64,000 bases of DNA, taken from Gavia stellata (Eukaryota > Chordata > Aves > Gaviiformes > Gaviidae). Of this stretch, positions 1 through 11,761 are shown one piece after another. Under the pieces are notes generated by a model. That model saw only the letters and a list, made by a program, of their open reading frames with translations, had not been told where the DNA came from and made no database searches. Position numbers and translations under genes: made by a program. The stretch is taken from the NCBI RefSeq assembly GCF_030936135.1, contig NC_082637.1, forward strand, positions 42,667,821 to 42,731,820, written 5' to 3'. Each line of letters opens with the position of its first letter. Position 1 is the first letter of the stretch.

Positions 1-2129
1 CCCTGCTCCAAAAAAAAAGCCACGGCCATCTTCCTGGGGGAGAGTATTGCCTGTGAATTGGAGGCGATTGAGGTGTGTGAGGAGAAGTAATGTCCCGAGG
101 GCAATAAAACTTCATAGCGACTTTTCTGCTTGACGAAAGCCAAAAAACTATGTTGCCACGTGGGGAGGGATACAGCGATAACTGGAGTAACCCAAGGTGG
201 CTGTCACGAGCGTTATCATTTGTAAATCGTTACCCCCTGAAATCTGAACTGGCCTGGTTGATGCCAGGGCGATCACCTGAGGTTTTTCTTTGAGTAATTG
301 CCTCAGAGGCTTCAAGAAACAGGGCTCGCTTTCACAAACGCCTGGATGGACCACAGCCCTGCGGTGATGCTGCCAAACACACGCGCGTACTAACAGACTA
401 GCAACTAGCCCGTGCATGCAAGTACTTTTCCGATAGCTTGGGAAGGACTCCCGCTAAACAGGGGCTTGCTCCAACACCTCCTTGCCTAGCAGAAGTCCCA
501 CCTTGGAGGCCGACCGGAGCGCAGGGGACAGGGCTGGTGGCACCGCAGCGCCGCGTTTCCCGTGGCGGTGCCCGCCGGAGGACGGTGCCCAGAGAGCGGC
601 TTCGCCGCTCCCGGCCGGGGCTCGCCCGGGCTCCGCTCCCAGCCCCCGCCACGTCCTCCCGGGGAGCAGCGAGGTACCTCTGCCCCCGAGAGCGGGCGCT
701 TTTGGGAAGGGATCAGAGAAGACCGGATGCAAATAACGCATCTCGGGTCTCACCGGACTCTCGGGCTGGATCGGTTCTCCCTCGAAAAATAACATCCGAC
801 TGCAAGGGAGATGAAGAGGGTTGATCTGCGAAAGGGCCGGGCTAAACCCGCACCCGTGCCGTACGGGGGGAAAACGCCGAGTTACGAAACGATGAGGTGA
901 GGCAGACAATGACTTTCAGATCCAGGACTTAGAATTTGAGGGTAGGAGCAGGGTTTTTAATAGGTTAAGACTATATCAATCAGTAAAACGCGAATAAAAT
1001 GGGGTTTTTTTTTGGAAAATGCACAGACTCATCCAGAAAGCTGCCCGAATGTCGACTCTCGCCGTGCTGGCAATACGGGGAAAAGCTCCCCAAGATGCAC
1101 GACGTAAATGTTGATGCCGCCGTCAGTGTCTCCTAGTTTCCCAGAGGAAAGGTGAACGCTTTCGACAGTAACCTGAAACTTTTTTAAAGCACGCGCTTCC
1201 TCGCGAAACTTGGCTTTCCAAAATTTTGGCTACTTACTCTGTTTCTTCTTTACCTTTGATTACGCTCTTCACTTGACTGCCCTTGGTCAGGTATAATACT
1301 ATTAAATACAAGTTACTTAAGGAAGGGATTTAAATTAGCCTTTTCCTTCACCCCCTTAGCAGAGATTACAGGTAGACATTTAAAAGGTTTTTCCTTCCCC
1401 CCCCCGCTCCTGTTGGCCACTTCTACCTGCAACGCCTGACTCGTAGAGAGACAACGAGCGTTGATGCTCAAACCAACCCCCCGACGACGGGAGCGGAGGA
1501 CGGGCGGGACCGCAGGTCGGGTCCTGCTCGCACCCCAGCCCCAGAGCTGCTGCGCCTGCGGTACCCGCGCGGGAGCAGGGAGCAGGCACCCGCGGGGGTG
1601 ACCCACGGCACCAGCGTGGAAGGGTGGGCTGAAAAGAGCTCTTTTTTTTTTTTTTTTATAGTAAGTGTCTTTCGACCTATTTGTTTATTTAGCCAGTAAA
1701 AGTCGGACGAGTCGTTTTAACGCTGACACCTCCTACAGCATCTCGCTGATTGAGCTCTGGTAGCTGCTTGCGCTGGGCAGGGTTTCTTCCGACTCTAGCG
1801 GCAGCAAGGAGAGCAGGCTTCCCTGTTTCTCGCGCAAATCTGCAGCCTGCCCGCTATAGCACAGTAGGTTTGCAGAATAGACATGAATTGTTGTACTGTT
1901 CATTGATTCCTACTAATGAGCCAGTCTAAATCAACGCTGGCGCTAAGTAGCTCGTCTCGAAGAGTACAGAGGACGCTTTGGCTGCTTCTCTCACTGTTTT
2001 CTACCAGCCGCATCGCGGCCGAGAACAAGAGTTGACCGAAACGATTTGGAGAGAAGAGCGCAGGATTATTTGCATCTCTCTTGTTTTTGTGCTAGGCTTC
2101 GCGTAGCTTTTTAAACTTAATGAAAGGGG
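1..2129. other. FOXB2 upstream flank, no gene seen
   Basis: No coding exon is supported here. A CpG-rich patch lies at about 480-720 and a smaller one at about 1480-1600. Between them the DNA is of mixed composition, with a T run near 1640-1657. Because FOXB2 is a developmental gene, these patches may be regulatory islands, but that is inference from position and composition only. Confidence 0.5.
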
Positions 2130-3264
2130 TGTTAAGAAATTACTCCAGAGGGCCACTATTTCGAGCTTGCTGGTTCCCGGGGCTTGCTTGACGCCCATTT
2201 CCTCGGGATGCTTGGCACGACTCGCCCCTGGGACGAGGAAAGACCTCGCCCGTTTCCCACCTCCCGAGGGTGCGGTGCCCTCGGAGGCCATTCGCCCTTG
2301 CTGCTCGGAGCCGGGCTGTGCGGGAGCGAGGGGCCAAGAGGGAGGAAAATGGATTCGGGGCCTGCGAAAGGGCTGGGGGGGGAGAGGGGGGAGAGGGGGG
2401 AGGAGGGAGCTGCCCTGCTCGGGCTGCTATTCCCTGCCCTGTGTTTTGAAAGCGGATCTCGCTCTCACATGGCGTTTCCGCAGCCCCCTGGCTCCACCTC
2501 GCCCTGCTGAGGAGGTGTGAGTGAGAGGGGAGCCGCTTCTCGCTCCTTTTCCACCAGACGCCAAGTCCCCGAGCCGCTGTCATGTGATAGCAGGAGAGCA
2601 GGAGCTGCGGGGGTCTCCCGGCTCGGGCATCATTACAAAACCGCGCCGGAGCGCGCAGCCCCGCCACAGCCGCGGTGGCCGCCGCCCCGCTCGCCTCCTC
2701 TCCCCGCCGGCTTTCGGCCCTCGCCTCCGCCGCCCGCCGCAAACTTTTAGGGGGACACCGGACTGAGCGGTGAGAGGGGCGGTTTTATTTCCTTCCTCCC
2801 CGTCTCTGCAGAGGTCCGGGGTAATCTCATGCTCCCGAGCCCCTGGTGCGTGCGGAGCACCACCTCCAGCAGAGTGTGCGAGGCGGCAGCGGGGAAGCCC
2901 GGCAGGCTCGGCGGCCTCCGGGAGGAAAGCGGGGACACCAGCGGGGGCCAGGACCTGCTTCTGCCCCGTGCGCCCCGAGGCCCCGCAGCCTGGGCGGCAG
3001 CCGCCTCTCCGGCAAGCGGCGGGCCGGCGGGGCAAGCGCAGCCCGCGGGGCGAGGTCGCCTGAGAGAGCCGTACGCGGAGCCCCCCGGCGGGACGCGGGG
3101 CGGTCGCGCGTGGGCCGGGCGGGTGGCGCCCAGGATGTAGAGGAGGCGGCGGGGCAGGGCAGCGCCGTCCCCGGCATCCCGAGCCCGCCGTGCGCGGGGC
3201 AGAGCAGCGCCCGGCGCGGCGCGGCGGGGTCGTGCGGCCGCGGGAGGGCTCCGGGGGGGCGGCG
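2130..3264 (+). promoter_or_regulatory. FOXB2 upstream CpG island, promoter and 5' leader
   Basis: This stretch is very GC-rich and dense in CpG up to the FOXB2 start codon at 3265, and the island continues through the gene. It contains GC-box-like runs and a purine-rich G tract near 2375-2405. No convincing TATA box is visible close to a clear start site, so a CpG-island promoter with dispersed initiation is inferred; the exact transcription start cannot be set from sequence. Long open frames here on both strands are by-products of low stop-codon density in GC-rich DNA. Confidence 0.6.
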
Positions 3265-4305
3265 ATGCCCAGGCCGGGGAAGAGCTCGTACAGCGACCAG
3301 AAGCCGCCCTACTCCTACATCTCCCTGACGGCCATGGCCATCCAGCACTCGGCCGAGAAGATGCTGCCCCTGAGCGACATCTACAAGTTCATCATGGAGC
3401 GGTTCCCCTACTACCGGGAGCACACGCAGCGCTGGCAGAACTCCCTCCGCCACAACCTCTCGTTCAACGACTGCTTCATCAAGATCCCGCGCCGCCCCGA
3501 CCAGCCGGGCAAGGGCAGCTTCTGGGCGCTGCACCCGGACTGCGGGGACATGTTCGAAAACGGCAGCTTCCTCCGCCGCCGCAAGCGCTTCAAGGTCCTG
3601 CGCCCCGAGCATCACCTGCCCGGCGGCGGCGGGCCGGGCGGCGGGGCGGGCGGCGGCGGCCCCGGCAAGCCCCCGGCACCCGCCCCGCACATGGTGCACT
3701 ACTTCCACCCGCACCCGCACCCGCCGCCGCCGCCGCCGCCTCCCCCGGGCAAGGTGCCGGGGCTGGCGGGCTCCGAGGCGGCCGTGGCCGCCGCCGCGGC
3801 CGCCGCCGCCGTGGGGAGGTTGCCGCAGTTCTCGCCCTACGGGAGCAGCCAGCCCTCGGGCTTCAAGCATCCCTTCGCCATCGAGAACATCATCGGCAGA
3901 GATTACAAGGGCGTGCTGCAGGCCGGCGGGCTGCCGCTGGCCTCGGTGATGCACCACCTGGGCTACCCGGTGCCCAGCCAGCTCAGCAGCGTGGTGAGCT
4001 CCATGTGGCCGCACGTGGGGGTGATGGACTCCGTGGCCGGCGTGCCCGTGTCCCCCGACTACGGACCCTTCGGGGTTCCCGTGAAGACGCTCTGCCACCC
4101 GCCGGCACAGACCATGCCCGCCGTCCCGGTGCCCATCAAGCCGGCGCCGGCGATGCCCGCTGCCTCGGCCATCCCTGCTCTGACGGTCGCCGCCTCGCAG
4201 ATCTGCCCCGCCGTTTCCCCAGCCGCTGCTTCGCTGATGGAACAGACGGCGAGCAACACCCCCGAGGGCAAGGGCTCCCTCCACTCCGTCCTAGTGCATT
4301 CCTAA
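3265..4305 (+). CDS. FOXB2: Forkhead box protein B2, intronless
   Basis: Single-exon forkhead transcription factor of 346 residues, acting in the nucleus on DNA. The forkhead (winged-helix) domain spans about residues 12-110: KPPYSYISL opens it, the recognition helix with [14 protein letters not shown] lies at 56-69, and the wing ends in the basic RRRKRFK at 104-110. Residues 118-190 are Gly-, Pro- and His-rich, with a poly-Pro run, followed by a poly-Ala run. Further blocks are [29 protein letters not shown] and the C-terminal HSVLVHS. These ends and the VPS13A neighbour favour FOXB2 over FOXB1. The start at 3265 is chosen because FOXB proteins begin [12 protein letters not shown]; an upstream in-frame ATG at 3190 would add 25 Arg/Gly-rich residues without family support. 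From memory the human protein is about 432 residues; this one is shorter mainly in the His- and Ala-rich linkers. In vertebrates the FOXB genes act in early neural patterning (known of the family). Confidence 0.96.
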   Translation: MPRPGKSSYSDQKPPYSYISLTAMAIQHSAEKMLPLSDIYKFIMERFPYYREHTQRWQNSLRHNLSFNDCFIKIPRRPDQPGKGSFWALHPDCGDMFENGSFLRRRKRFKVLRPEHHLPGGGGPGGGAGGGGPGKPPAPAPHMVHYFHPHPHPPPPPPPPPGKVPGLAGSEAAVAAAAAAAAVGRLPQFSPYGSSQPSGFKHPFAIENIIGRDYKGVLQAGGLPLASVMHHLGYPVPSQLSSVVSSMWPHVGVMDSVAGVPVSPDYGPFGVPVKTLCHPPAQTMPAVPVPIKPAPAMPAASAIPALTVAASQICPAVSPAAASLMEQTASNTPEGKGSLHSVLVHS

Positions 4306-5240
4306 AGGGCAGGGAGTCGGGGGGAGAGAGGCCCCCAGGCTCCCACGGGAGAAGATGCGGGGGTCCGGGGCATGCCTGCGGCACGGAAACCCCATCGATC
4401 TCATGACTATACCCCTGCTGGTGTCTGTGTTTGTATTGTGTACAATCAGATTATTTGAGAGCCAGGTCGCAGGTAAGAGCTCTTATCGTCGTGAAATATC
4501 GTTAGTGGCGGAGAGGTGATGTGACAAGTCACAGCCGGGGCCAAAGGGGCTGTCTCTGAGGAAGGGGCCGGGAGGGAAGGTCTCCCCGCCACCCCGACAG
4601 CCTGCGGCACGGGGCGGCCGTGCAGGCCGGGGTCCCCGCCGAGCCCCCCTCCCGGGGCGGCCGTCCCGGAGGTCCCGCGAAACTCGGCGCCCGGTGGGAG
4701 AGGGGCTGCAATCTGCCGGCGGCTGGGGGGAGCAGAAGGATAAAACCCCCACTGAACTCTGCTTCTCTCCCTCCCTCGAGGGACGGGAAACCTCTGCCCC
4801 GCCGTCCTGCAGATCTTGCTCCGAAAGAAGTGGGCAAAGCAGTTGCCTTGGCCCTTGGCGAGCGGCGGGGACTCAGGACGTGTAATGCTCGCTGTTTAAG
4901 AGTAAGCTTTAAATAGCGCGATTAATTAGCGGCAATTGGAATGACAACGGCACTGACGGCGAAGGGCTCCTTTGACTAACGATCGCTTGTCCTTCCCCCT
5001 CACACTTTTACAGTCCATCCCAATATTTCACGTGGGAGGGCAATACCTTAGGCGGGACTGAAGCGTGACCTGGCTTCGCAAGCTGTGAGTGTCCGAATTC
5101 CTTAGTTCCTCATTAAAACAAAACCAGCCCGGCGATTCGTAGATTGTGCTTTTCACATCACCTTTCACCGCTCACAGATGCCGCTATGTTGTATGTGTTG
5201 CTTGGCGTTTCTTCCGCGTGAGTGTGAACACTAAAACCTG
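4306..5240 (+). other. FOXB2 3' flank, probable 3' UTR and CpG island
   Basis: After the FOXB2 stop at 4305 the DNA stays GC-rich to about 4870 (densest at 4540-4860). No canonical AATAAA follows closely; an ATTAAA hexamer near 5111 is the first plausible poly(A) signal, which would give a 3' UTR of about 0.8 kb. AT-rich homeodomain-like TAATTA cores lie around 4920-4930. No further coding signal is seen. Confidence 0.4.
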
Positions 5241-5242
5241 CT

Positions 5243-5284
5243 GGGGCCGGGGTGGGGGGGGTGGGGGGGTGGGGGGGTGGCGGG
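5243..5284 (+). repeat. G-rich simple repeat, G-quadruplex-prone
   Basis: The + strand carries successive runs of four to eight G separated by single T or CC over about 42 bases, followed by a CGGG. More than four G-runs with short loops fit the usual pattern for an intramolecular G-quadruplex. It lies about 0.9 kb downstream of FOXB2. Confidence 0.8.
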
Positions 5285-6660
5285 AAGCCAACAGAAAAAC
5301 GGTTAAAAAATTATTCGGGAAAAGCACTTCACTGAAAACAACCTTGCAACACACGAGAGGTCTGTGTAAAGCAGAGGGATCAGAAGTCAGAGAGCAACGC
5401 GCTGGCTGATGAGTCCCGGCTGGTTTGCGAGTGGTGGCTGCCGTCCCCCGCCTGTCCTGCTGTACACCAATGCTCATTAAAGTCCGTCTATTCATTTGCT
5501 TCTGCTGGTGCTGCTGTTTAAAATACTCGCCTGTCACACCGGTTAAGAAACGCGTGCTCGTAGCGCACGTTCGCACTCCGCTCCCCCAAACTGACAGAAG
5601 TACCCAAAAGTTTTCTTGGCGGCAAAGCAAGGGGAGGAACGGGAAAGAAACCTCTTCCAGGTAAATCGCCTGCTGCTGCAGAGACGCTTTGACTGGCCGC
5701 TGCCCGCCGCGGCAGGGCGAAGCGCCGGCGGCCGGGTCTGAGGAGGGGGCACCGGCTCGGATCCCGATCCCACTGAAGGCAATTGGAGTTTTGCCACTGG
5801 TTTCAGCGGGTGGGGGATCCCAGCCGCTGCCTGGGACTTCCCCGCCTCATGCCGGGGGGCCTGCCCTGCCCCGAGGCGCCAGGTCGCAGACCCAGCCCGT
5901 GGGGAAGGGTACCCTGTGTCAGGCCGGTTCTTCCCGGTGGACATCCAGCCAGAGTAACTATCGCTAGGAAAAGCAAACCTGTTCGACCTCGAGTGCCGGC
6001 TGCCCAAAGTTTTCCCCACGCACACTGGTGGGGTCTGTTTGACCACCTGAAATTCAGCTGGAACTGTTGAATTTCCAGTTGCTCCCTCTGCTCCAGAGGG
6101 GGGTTACACCTTAACTTCCAAAATTATGACATTCCTAGCGCTAAAAGTATTTTTTAGTAGTATTTTAATAGTATTTTATTAATATTGTTATGCTAATGAG
6201 GCACGGATGGGTATCACGGTTTGGAAATCGCACTGGAAGGGGGATTGCCGCAAAAGTTCTGCAGCCAGATAAACCGAGCAGTAATCAGACACCCGAAAGA
6301 AATGATATATAAAAAAAGGAAAAAGTGCTTCGTATTTTCTTTACTCCGCTGTCTTCCATTTTAGGCAGAGAGCCAAGTCGGTGTTTGTGCTGCTAAAAAC
6401 TAGTTGCTTATAAAGAAAGCAGTCCACCAAACAAATCGCGAATAGCACTAGTTCTACACAGCTCGATGTATTTAAATATATTCCGCCGCTCTCCATGTGG
6501 CTGTTGTCCAGGGCTCCAAAGCATCTTAGGGAACCCGAGTTTTCCCCTCACATCGGTCTAAGGGGCAGGAGGAATGGGAAATCCGGAGCAGGAGAAGAAG
6601 TAATCCTCCCGGAATTACTCAGAGGATGCCGGAGACTTCTAAGATTCTGCACAACCTTCT
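5285..6660. other. Non-coding flank, nothing coding seen
   Basis: The composition is mixed and I see no supported exon. At 5758-5820 there is a short imperfect palindromic motif, CCCACTGAAGG...TTTCAGCGGG, that recurs at 19434-19488 (see findings). The rest is unremarkable. Confidence 0.4.
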
Positions 6661-7010
6661 AAATTTCATCGCGGGAAAACTCTACTTGCTGCGAGGAGGG
6701 CGGCCCGGGCAGCACCGCGCCGCGGCGCGGGGTGCCGCAGCGGGGGGTAGGCACAGGGCCCGCCGCCGTTCGCCCCCCGGCGGCCCCGGGCAGAGAGCGG
6801 GCGGCGGGCCGCGGCCGGGGCCAGGCGGCGGCCGGGGCAGGTGTCGCGATAGAGCCCGGCTGCCGGGGCAGGTGTCGCGATAGAGCCCGGCTGCCGTGGC
6901 AGGGCGCGCGGCGCAGGGGGCTGTCGTGACGGGAGAAGGTGTCTGGCTGCAGCCGGGGTAGGGCTGGGGGTCCGACCCCCACCCAGCGCCTGGGAGGGGA
7001 CGCTGCGGGG
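6660..7010. promoter_or_regulatory. Isolated CpG island with tandem duplication
   Basis: About 350 bp of very GC- and CpG-rich DNA set in AT-richer surroundings, 2.4 kb downstream of FOXB2. No start codon with coding support follows it, so it may be an orphan or regulatory CpG island of the FOXB2 domain, or the promoter of an unseen non-coding RNA. It contains a 31-bp direct tandem duplication at 6831-6892. Confidence 0.5.
6831..6892 (+). repeat. 31-bp tandem repeat, two full copies
   Basis: Two identical 31-bp units (6831-6861 and 6862-6892) follow each other and a third begins to diverge at 6893. Each unit contains one palindromic TCGCGA and is CpG-rich. Confidence 0.9.
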
Positions 7011-8949
7011 ACGGTCGCTCAGGCAGCGATTTGGGGGGGAAATACGCACTGTTTGCTTTTCTCATCAGCGGCGGGAGGCCAGGGGTCACCCGCCCAGAGG
7101 GTTTAGCGTAACTCTGAAGGCAGCTGCCTACGCTTTGCATGACCAAAAAGACGGTGCTCTTTTTCGTAGCTTGTACAATGAAAAATATTAGAGGGTCAGA
7201 ACCTGACAATTTCACAGTGTCAGGGGGAAAGGGAAAATTAACTAGAGAAATATTTTCTAAAAGGTTTATAAATTTTTTCCTTATTTTTAAGGACTCCATC
7301 TCTAAAGATCGCCTTTGCAACATTACACAGATTTTGTATCAACAACCAATAATACCAATATATAAACAAAACCAATCCCAATGCTGCTTAAAAACAGATG
7401 ATGGTAGAAGAGGTAGAGAAACAAAATAGTACCCTTGCCTCCATGCAGAAAAATAGGTGTAAACTGGTGAAGGGTAAGATTTTCATTTGACAAATCAAAC
7501 AGGAAAATAGTCTCATGCTAACTACAAGATTTTGTCCGTCTACTATAACAGTACACCTCATGCAGAATCCGCTTGCCTCCAGATTAAACTGCAATGTGTT
7601 CTGCACAGAAAAGGCGGATGAGCCTGCAGGCAGGATGGTGGTAAACAGAAGAAACAGAGGCAAGCAGGACAAGCAAGCTGAATCTTCGTATCATTAAACT
7701 GTCACAGGCAGCAAAGTAAAAGTCAGTGTCAGAAGAATGGAGGCCTAACAAAAGGCATTGATCCCACCCCAGTATGCTTCTGATTTATTGTGGCTAGCTA
7801 ACATAGAGATTATTATTTCTACCTATGGGAAACTATTGCTAACCAAGGCACCACTTTATGTATTATGAGTCCACAGGGCATGCAAGTCAAGAAAGAAAAG
7901 CAAATGCAGTAAGACTTCTAGAATTCATGTGGTTTATGGTTTGAAATATGATAGCAGTGTTTCAGTGGATAGATTCTGATCTCGGTGACACCTGCTCCAA
8001 TGTAGCTGCCAGTGTTACAATCAAAATTCTGGGCTGCATTGATTCTGTCCTGAAGTCTCTCTGGCCAGAAATTGATCTGGCAAATCTGCTTGGAATTTTG
8101 CTGCTGTCACCCGTGGCATCAGATTTACCCTTTTATTGTAAGACTTTATTATAAATCATTATCCGTAAAGCCTATTTTAAGAGACAGTCATCCCTGTCAG
8201 TGCTTGAACTCTCTGAGTCTCAGTTTCGAAAAGTAAAGTTCCACTTCTGCTTCTGGAGTTCTGCTGAACATATGATTAGATTAACCAGCTTTAGTTAGAT
8301 AAACCAGGTATAATTTTAGACATCTATATGCTAGATACCAAAAGTTAGTGCCTACAGGCCCCTATCCTGGAGATATATAAGTATGTTACTCATTTTTTTT
8401 AAAGAATCAGTGTTCCTCCCTCTTTGCTTGTATAATGTGGCCACTGGCACTGCCTGTGTAGGAAAGCCTAATGCTTAAAGCACTCTTCTCGGAACCTTTG
8501 AAGGAAATCTAAATTCCACATCACTTCAGCTTAAAAGGATTCAAATTCATATCTGTGTACCAAAACCAGCCAACTGAAAAATGGCACATGGAGAAGAGTC
8601 ATGCATTTTGGTGAAGTTATGCCATTACACAGCAACAACGAACATAAGCTTCATGAAGCGTCAAATAAGCCACAGGGCCTGGGTGCTTTTCTACAAAGGC
8701 AGAGTCCAACAGCCATTGGAGAAAACACATAACGGATGAAGAGAGGGAAGGAAGGGTAGGAATAAATGGCAAATTTTCACAGCAGGGTGCCACATAGACT
8801 GGTGTTGGGTGTCCCAGAAATTCATAATCGTGGTATGTAAAAGGTGACTTACGGACAGGGAAGTGAGAAATGTTTACTAATATTAAGTCATTCAGACTAA
8901 CCAGAAAGAATAGCTGACAAACTGGGAGTTGCCAAAAGGCATCCACACT
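7011..8949. other. AT-rich intergenic DNA, nothing seen
   Basis: The composition drops to AT-rich after the CpG island. Only short chance open frames are present, with no splice-flanked coding block. No repeat family is recognised. Confidence 0.4.
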
Positions 8950-9800
8950 GAGTTACAGGATAATGGAGGGCGAAATTAATTGTTGATATATGCAAACTGA
9001 TATGCATGGGGAAAATAATCCTGATGCAATATACACAACAATAGGTCCTGAATTTAGGGTTCTTACGAAGTTATGGTAGACAGCTTGACAAAAATGTTGG
9101 CTCAATAGTCATTAGCTGTGAGAAAAGCAAAATTACTAGGAAAGGAACAGAGAACACAAGAGAAAATATCATGTCCCTGTTTAAATCCTAAGCAAACTGA
9201 AATGCATTGGGAAGTTCTGCGAGTTTCTCACATCTGAAAACAGATATATTAAAACTGACAGGATACAGAGAGAATCAGATGGCATAATCCAAGGCACATC
9301 TGTACAAGTAGCAATTCAATAGGCTAAGACCCTTCAGCATGGAAAGCAAGGATATACAGAGATATATGACACAAGTCTATGAAATCATGAGCGACCTGGA
9401 GAAGGTGACCAAGGCATGCTTGCTCATTCGTTTTCTTAATGCCAGAACTGGAAGTCATCAAAAGGGTTCAAAGAAAACAGAAAGAGGGGGTACTTCACAT
9501 AGCACATAATTAAATACTCTAATTCATTGTCACTGGATGTTCAGAGTGTTAAAATTTTACAGGGGTTTGAAGAACGACTGGAAAATTCATGTAAGATAAA
9601 TCCACTGAGGGTTGTTCCGTAAAAAGTTTCTACCTCTTGCTCAGATTTGCTATGCTAGTAATGAATTTCTGAAAGTATAATTACATGCTTTTCCTGTTCT
9701 ACTCTTCCTAGAACATCCATTGCTTCCTTACTGTTGGAGACAGGACACTGGGCTAGATGAACATTCGGGCTGACCTATGGAAATTGTTCTTAATCAGAGA
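8950..9800 (+). mobile_element. Old, decayed CR1-like LINE fragment
   Basis: Scattered blocks match the ancient CR1-type LINE 3' half familiar in reptile and bird genomes. They include an AGAAAAGCAAAATTACTAGG-type block near 9120, a CTAAGACCCTTCAGCATGGA-type block near 9323, a GTCTATGAAATCATGAGCG block near 9375, and a GGACACTGGGCTAGATGAAC block near 9743 just before the GACCTATGG end. The order and spacing fit a single + strand insertion. Many indels and no open frame remain, so it is an old fossil. The call rests on remembered consensus wording, not an alignment. Confidence 0.55.
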
Positions 9801-11726
9801 GGGGACCAGGGGCTGTGACTTCCATTCCTAACTGAGTGTCCCAAATTGAAGCAGTTCTTTAAAGTTGTTTCAGTGTATGAGATATGAGAGTAGACATCAT
9901 GGATGCATGCAGAGATGCAGATGCAAAAAATCTAAACTCCAAAGGCTAACTGCATATGTTTTATATGAAAAATACTTTAAATGGTCCAGGAATGTCCACA
10001 TTCTTCTTTATAAGGAGCGTGCCCCACTGACTGTATTAATTTGCATATTTTCTGGTGAAATACATTTTAACAATTCGAAAGTTTCAGCATGAGAGACTGA
10101 GAGCCCTGTTCCTATTATGGCAGCATATCTGATAGACGAGACTGAGTATAAGTATGGATTTGAGTTCCCTCTAAGATGGAGAAGCAACTCCAAGTCCTGG
10201 TACTATACTACTAGGCATGTCTATGCCATGCATGTCTGAGGCATCCATGCTGCTCTAGGCATTGACAGAGGTGTCAGTGTATTATTTTGGTCTATACCTC
10301 CTTCTCTGGTTACAGGAACTGTGAAAAGAAACTGTTTGCTTTTTGGAAGAGAAAATAATCGAGTTCTGATACATGAAAAAAACTACTCTAATGCTGAGTG
10401 TCACAGAGCTTTAAAAGATAAGTTTTAATGCATTTGACATCCATAATATACCACAGAATCTTGTAATATTTCTCTAAACTTCACATGGATGCTTAATCTA
10501 CACTGGGAGAGGTACTAATTTTCAATGAGATTCAGAAATCTGGTTTTAAGGCAAAAGACTTGGGACAAAGGTGTAAGCCCACACTGCATGGACTACTTTT
10601 ATTATATATCACTCATTAGAATAATCATTGGACAAGAGACATTAATAGCCCTTTGAACAACCACAGGGACCAAGTATGCCCCCTTTTTAAGCCAGAGAGT
10701 CATCTTAAAGCAGTCATTCGAAAAAGTAGGAATAACTTGATATTCTTTATCAACCAATCACTGCCCCTTACTGTCAAAAGGTAGGTTTTTGGCTGAACAC
10801 AGTGTTACCTAGTGAATAATTTATTAGGCAAAGGGTTCTTTTACGGGTAAGGACTGCTAATTTTTATTTATTATCAGTCTTCACTCTAACAAAAAAAGGC
10901 TTTTAACTCTGCGTGCTACACAAGAAACTCCCAGTGTGGATCAGGTCTTCCTTTCATGCTGATCTGAATAATCTGAAGCTCAATCAATGATTAATTCTGG
11001 ATTAAAGTGCAGAAAGAAAGGAAGAAAATACATTTTCATGTACTGCTTACACCATAGAACTGCTACTGAAAAATGATCAATTGCTGAGAAAAATGTAAGA
11101 GAACTTAGTAATGTGATTGTAGTAGCTGTTTGTGTTTTATTAATGTATTGCTTTATGTAAGATGCGTGATTTGGATTTATCACCTCCTAAGGCTTGAAAT
11201 TAGAGTTTTCTTAATCCCCATGTGGTCTTTTGACTGTTGTTGGTATGAATTTGAACCGTAACAGATTAGTAAATATGCAAATTGTTGTGGTACTTCATAT
11301 GCTTAATAAAATATATGGCTGTAACTAATAGGTCCTTATATCTTGTTTAACTGATTGTTACTGACTGCTTATGAAAATTTTTCCTGGTATACCTGAGCTT
11401 GGAAGAAAATGCAGTGTAACATGGTACATTGCTGGCTCATTATTACAATATACAATTTGTAAAGCTGAATAGGACTGTTGGGACGAGACCTAGAAAGAGA
11501 ATCAATTTATTGCTTCTTCTTCAAGTATTTGCCACAGAGATAAAGACAAAACCATAAAAGGATTAATATGATACATCTTCAAAATGAAGTTAAACCAGTT
11601 ACACCAGTGAAACAGATAACAAGTGAGTTGAGATCCTTACTGAGCCTCTGGTATCTTTACATTAGATCTGTTTATAAGCTTTTTTAAGAACTGCAAATGC
11701 CCCAATTTACTCACCAGTGCTGAAAA

Positions 11727-11761
11727 CAAACAAACAAACAAACAAACAAACAAACAAACAA
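11727..11761 (+). repeat. (CAAA)n microsatellite
   Basis: Nine or so uninterrupted CAAA units make a simple tetranucleotide repeat. Confidence 0.95.

Noticed and set aside
2140-2742. 200-codon minus-strand open frame upstream of FOXB2
   Set aside because: Same cause: GC-rich DNA with few stops, low-complexity product.
3190-3264. Upstream in-frame ATG for FOXB2
   Set aside because: Would add 25 low-complexity residues not found in FOXB proteins, which start [10 protein letters not shown]; the ATG at 3265 is preferred.
2827-4284. 485-codon open frame on the minus strand opposite FOXB2
   Set aside because: It is the antisense shadow of the GC-rich FOXB2 coding and leader region; the Arg/His/Gly-rich product has no domain.
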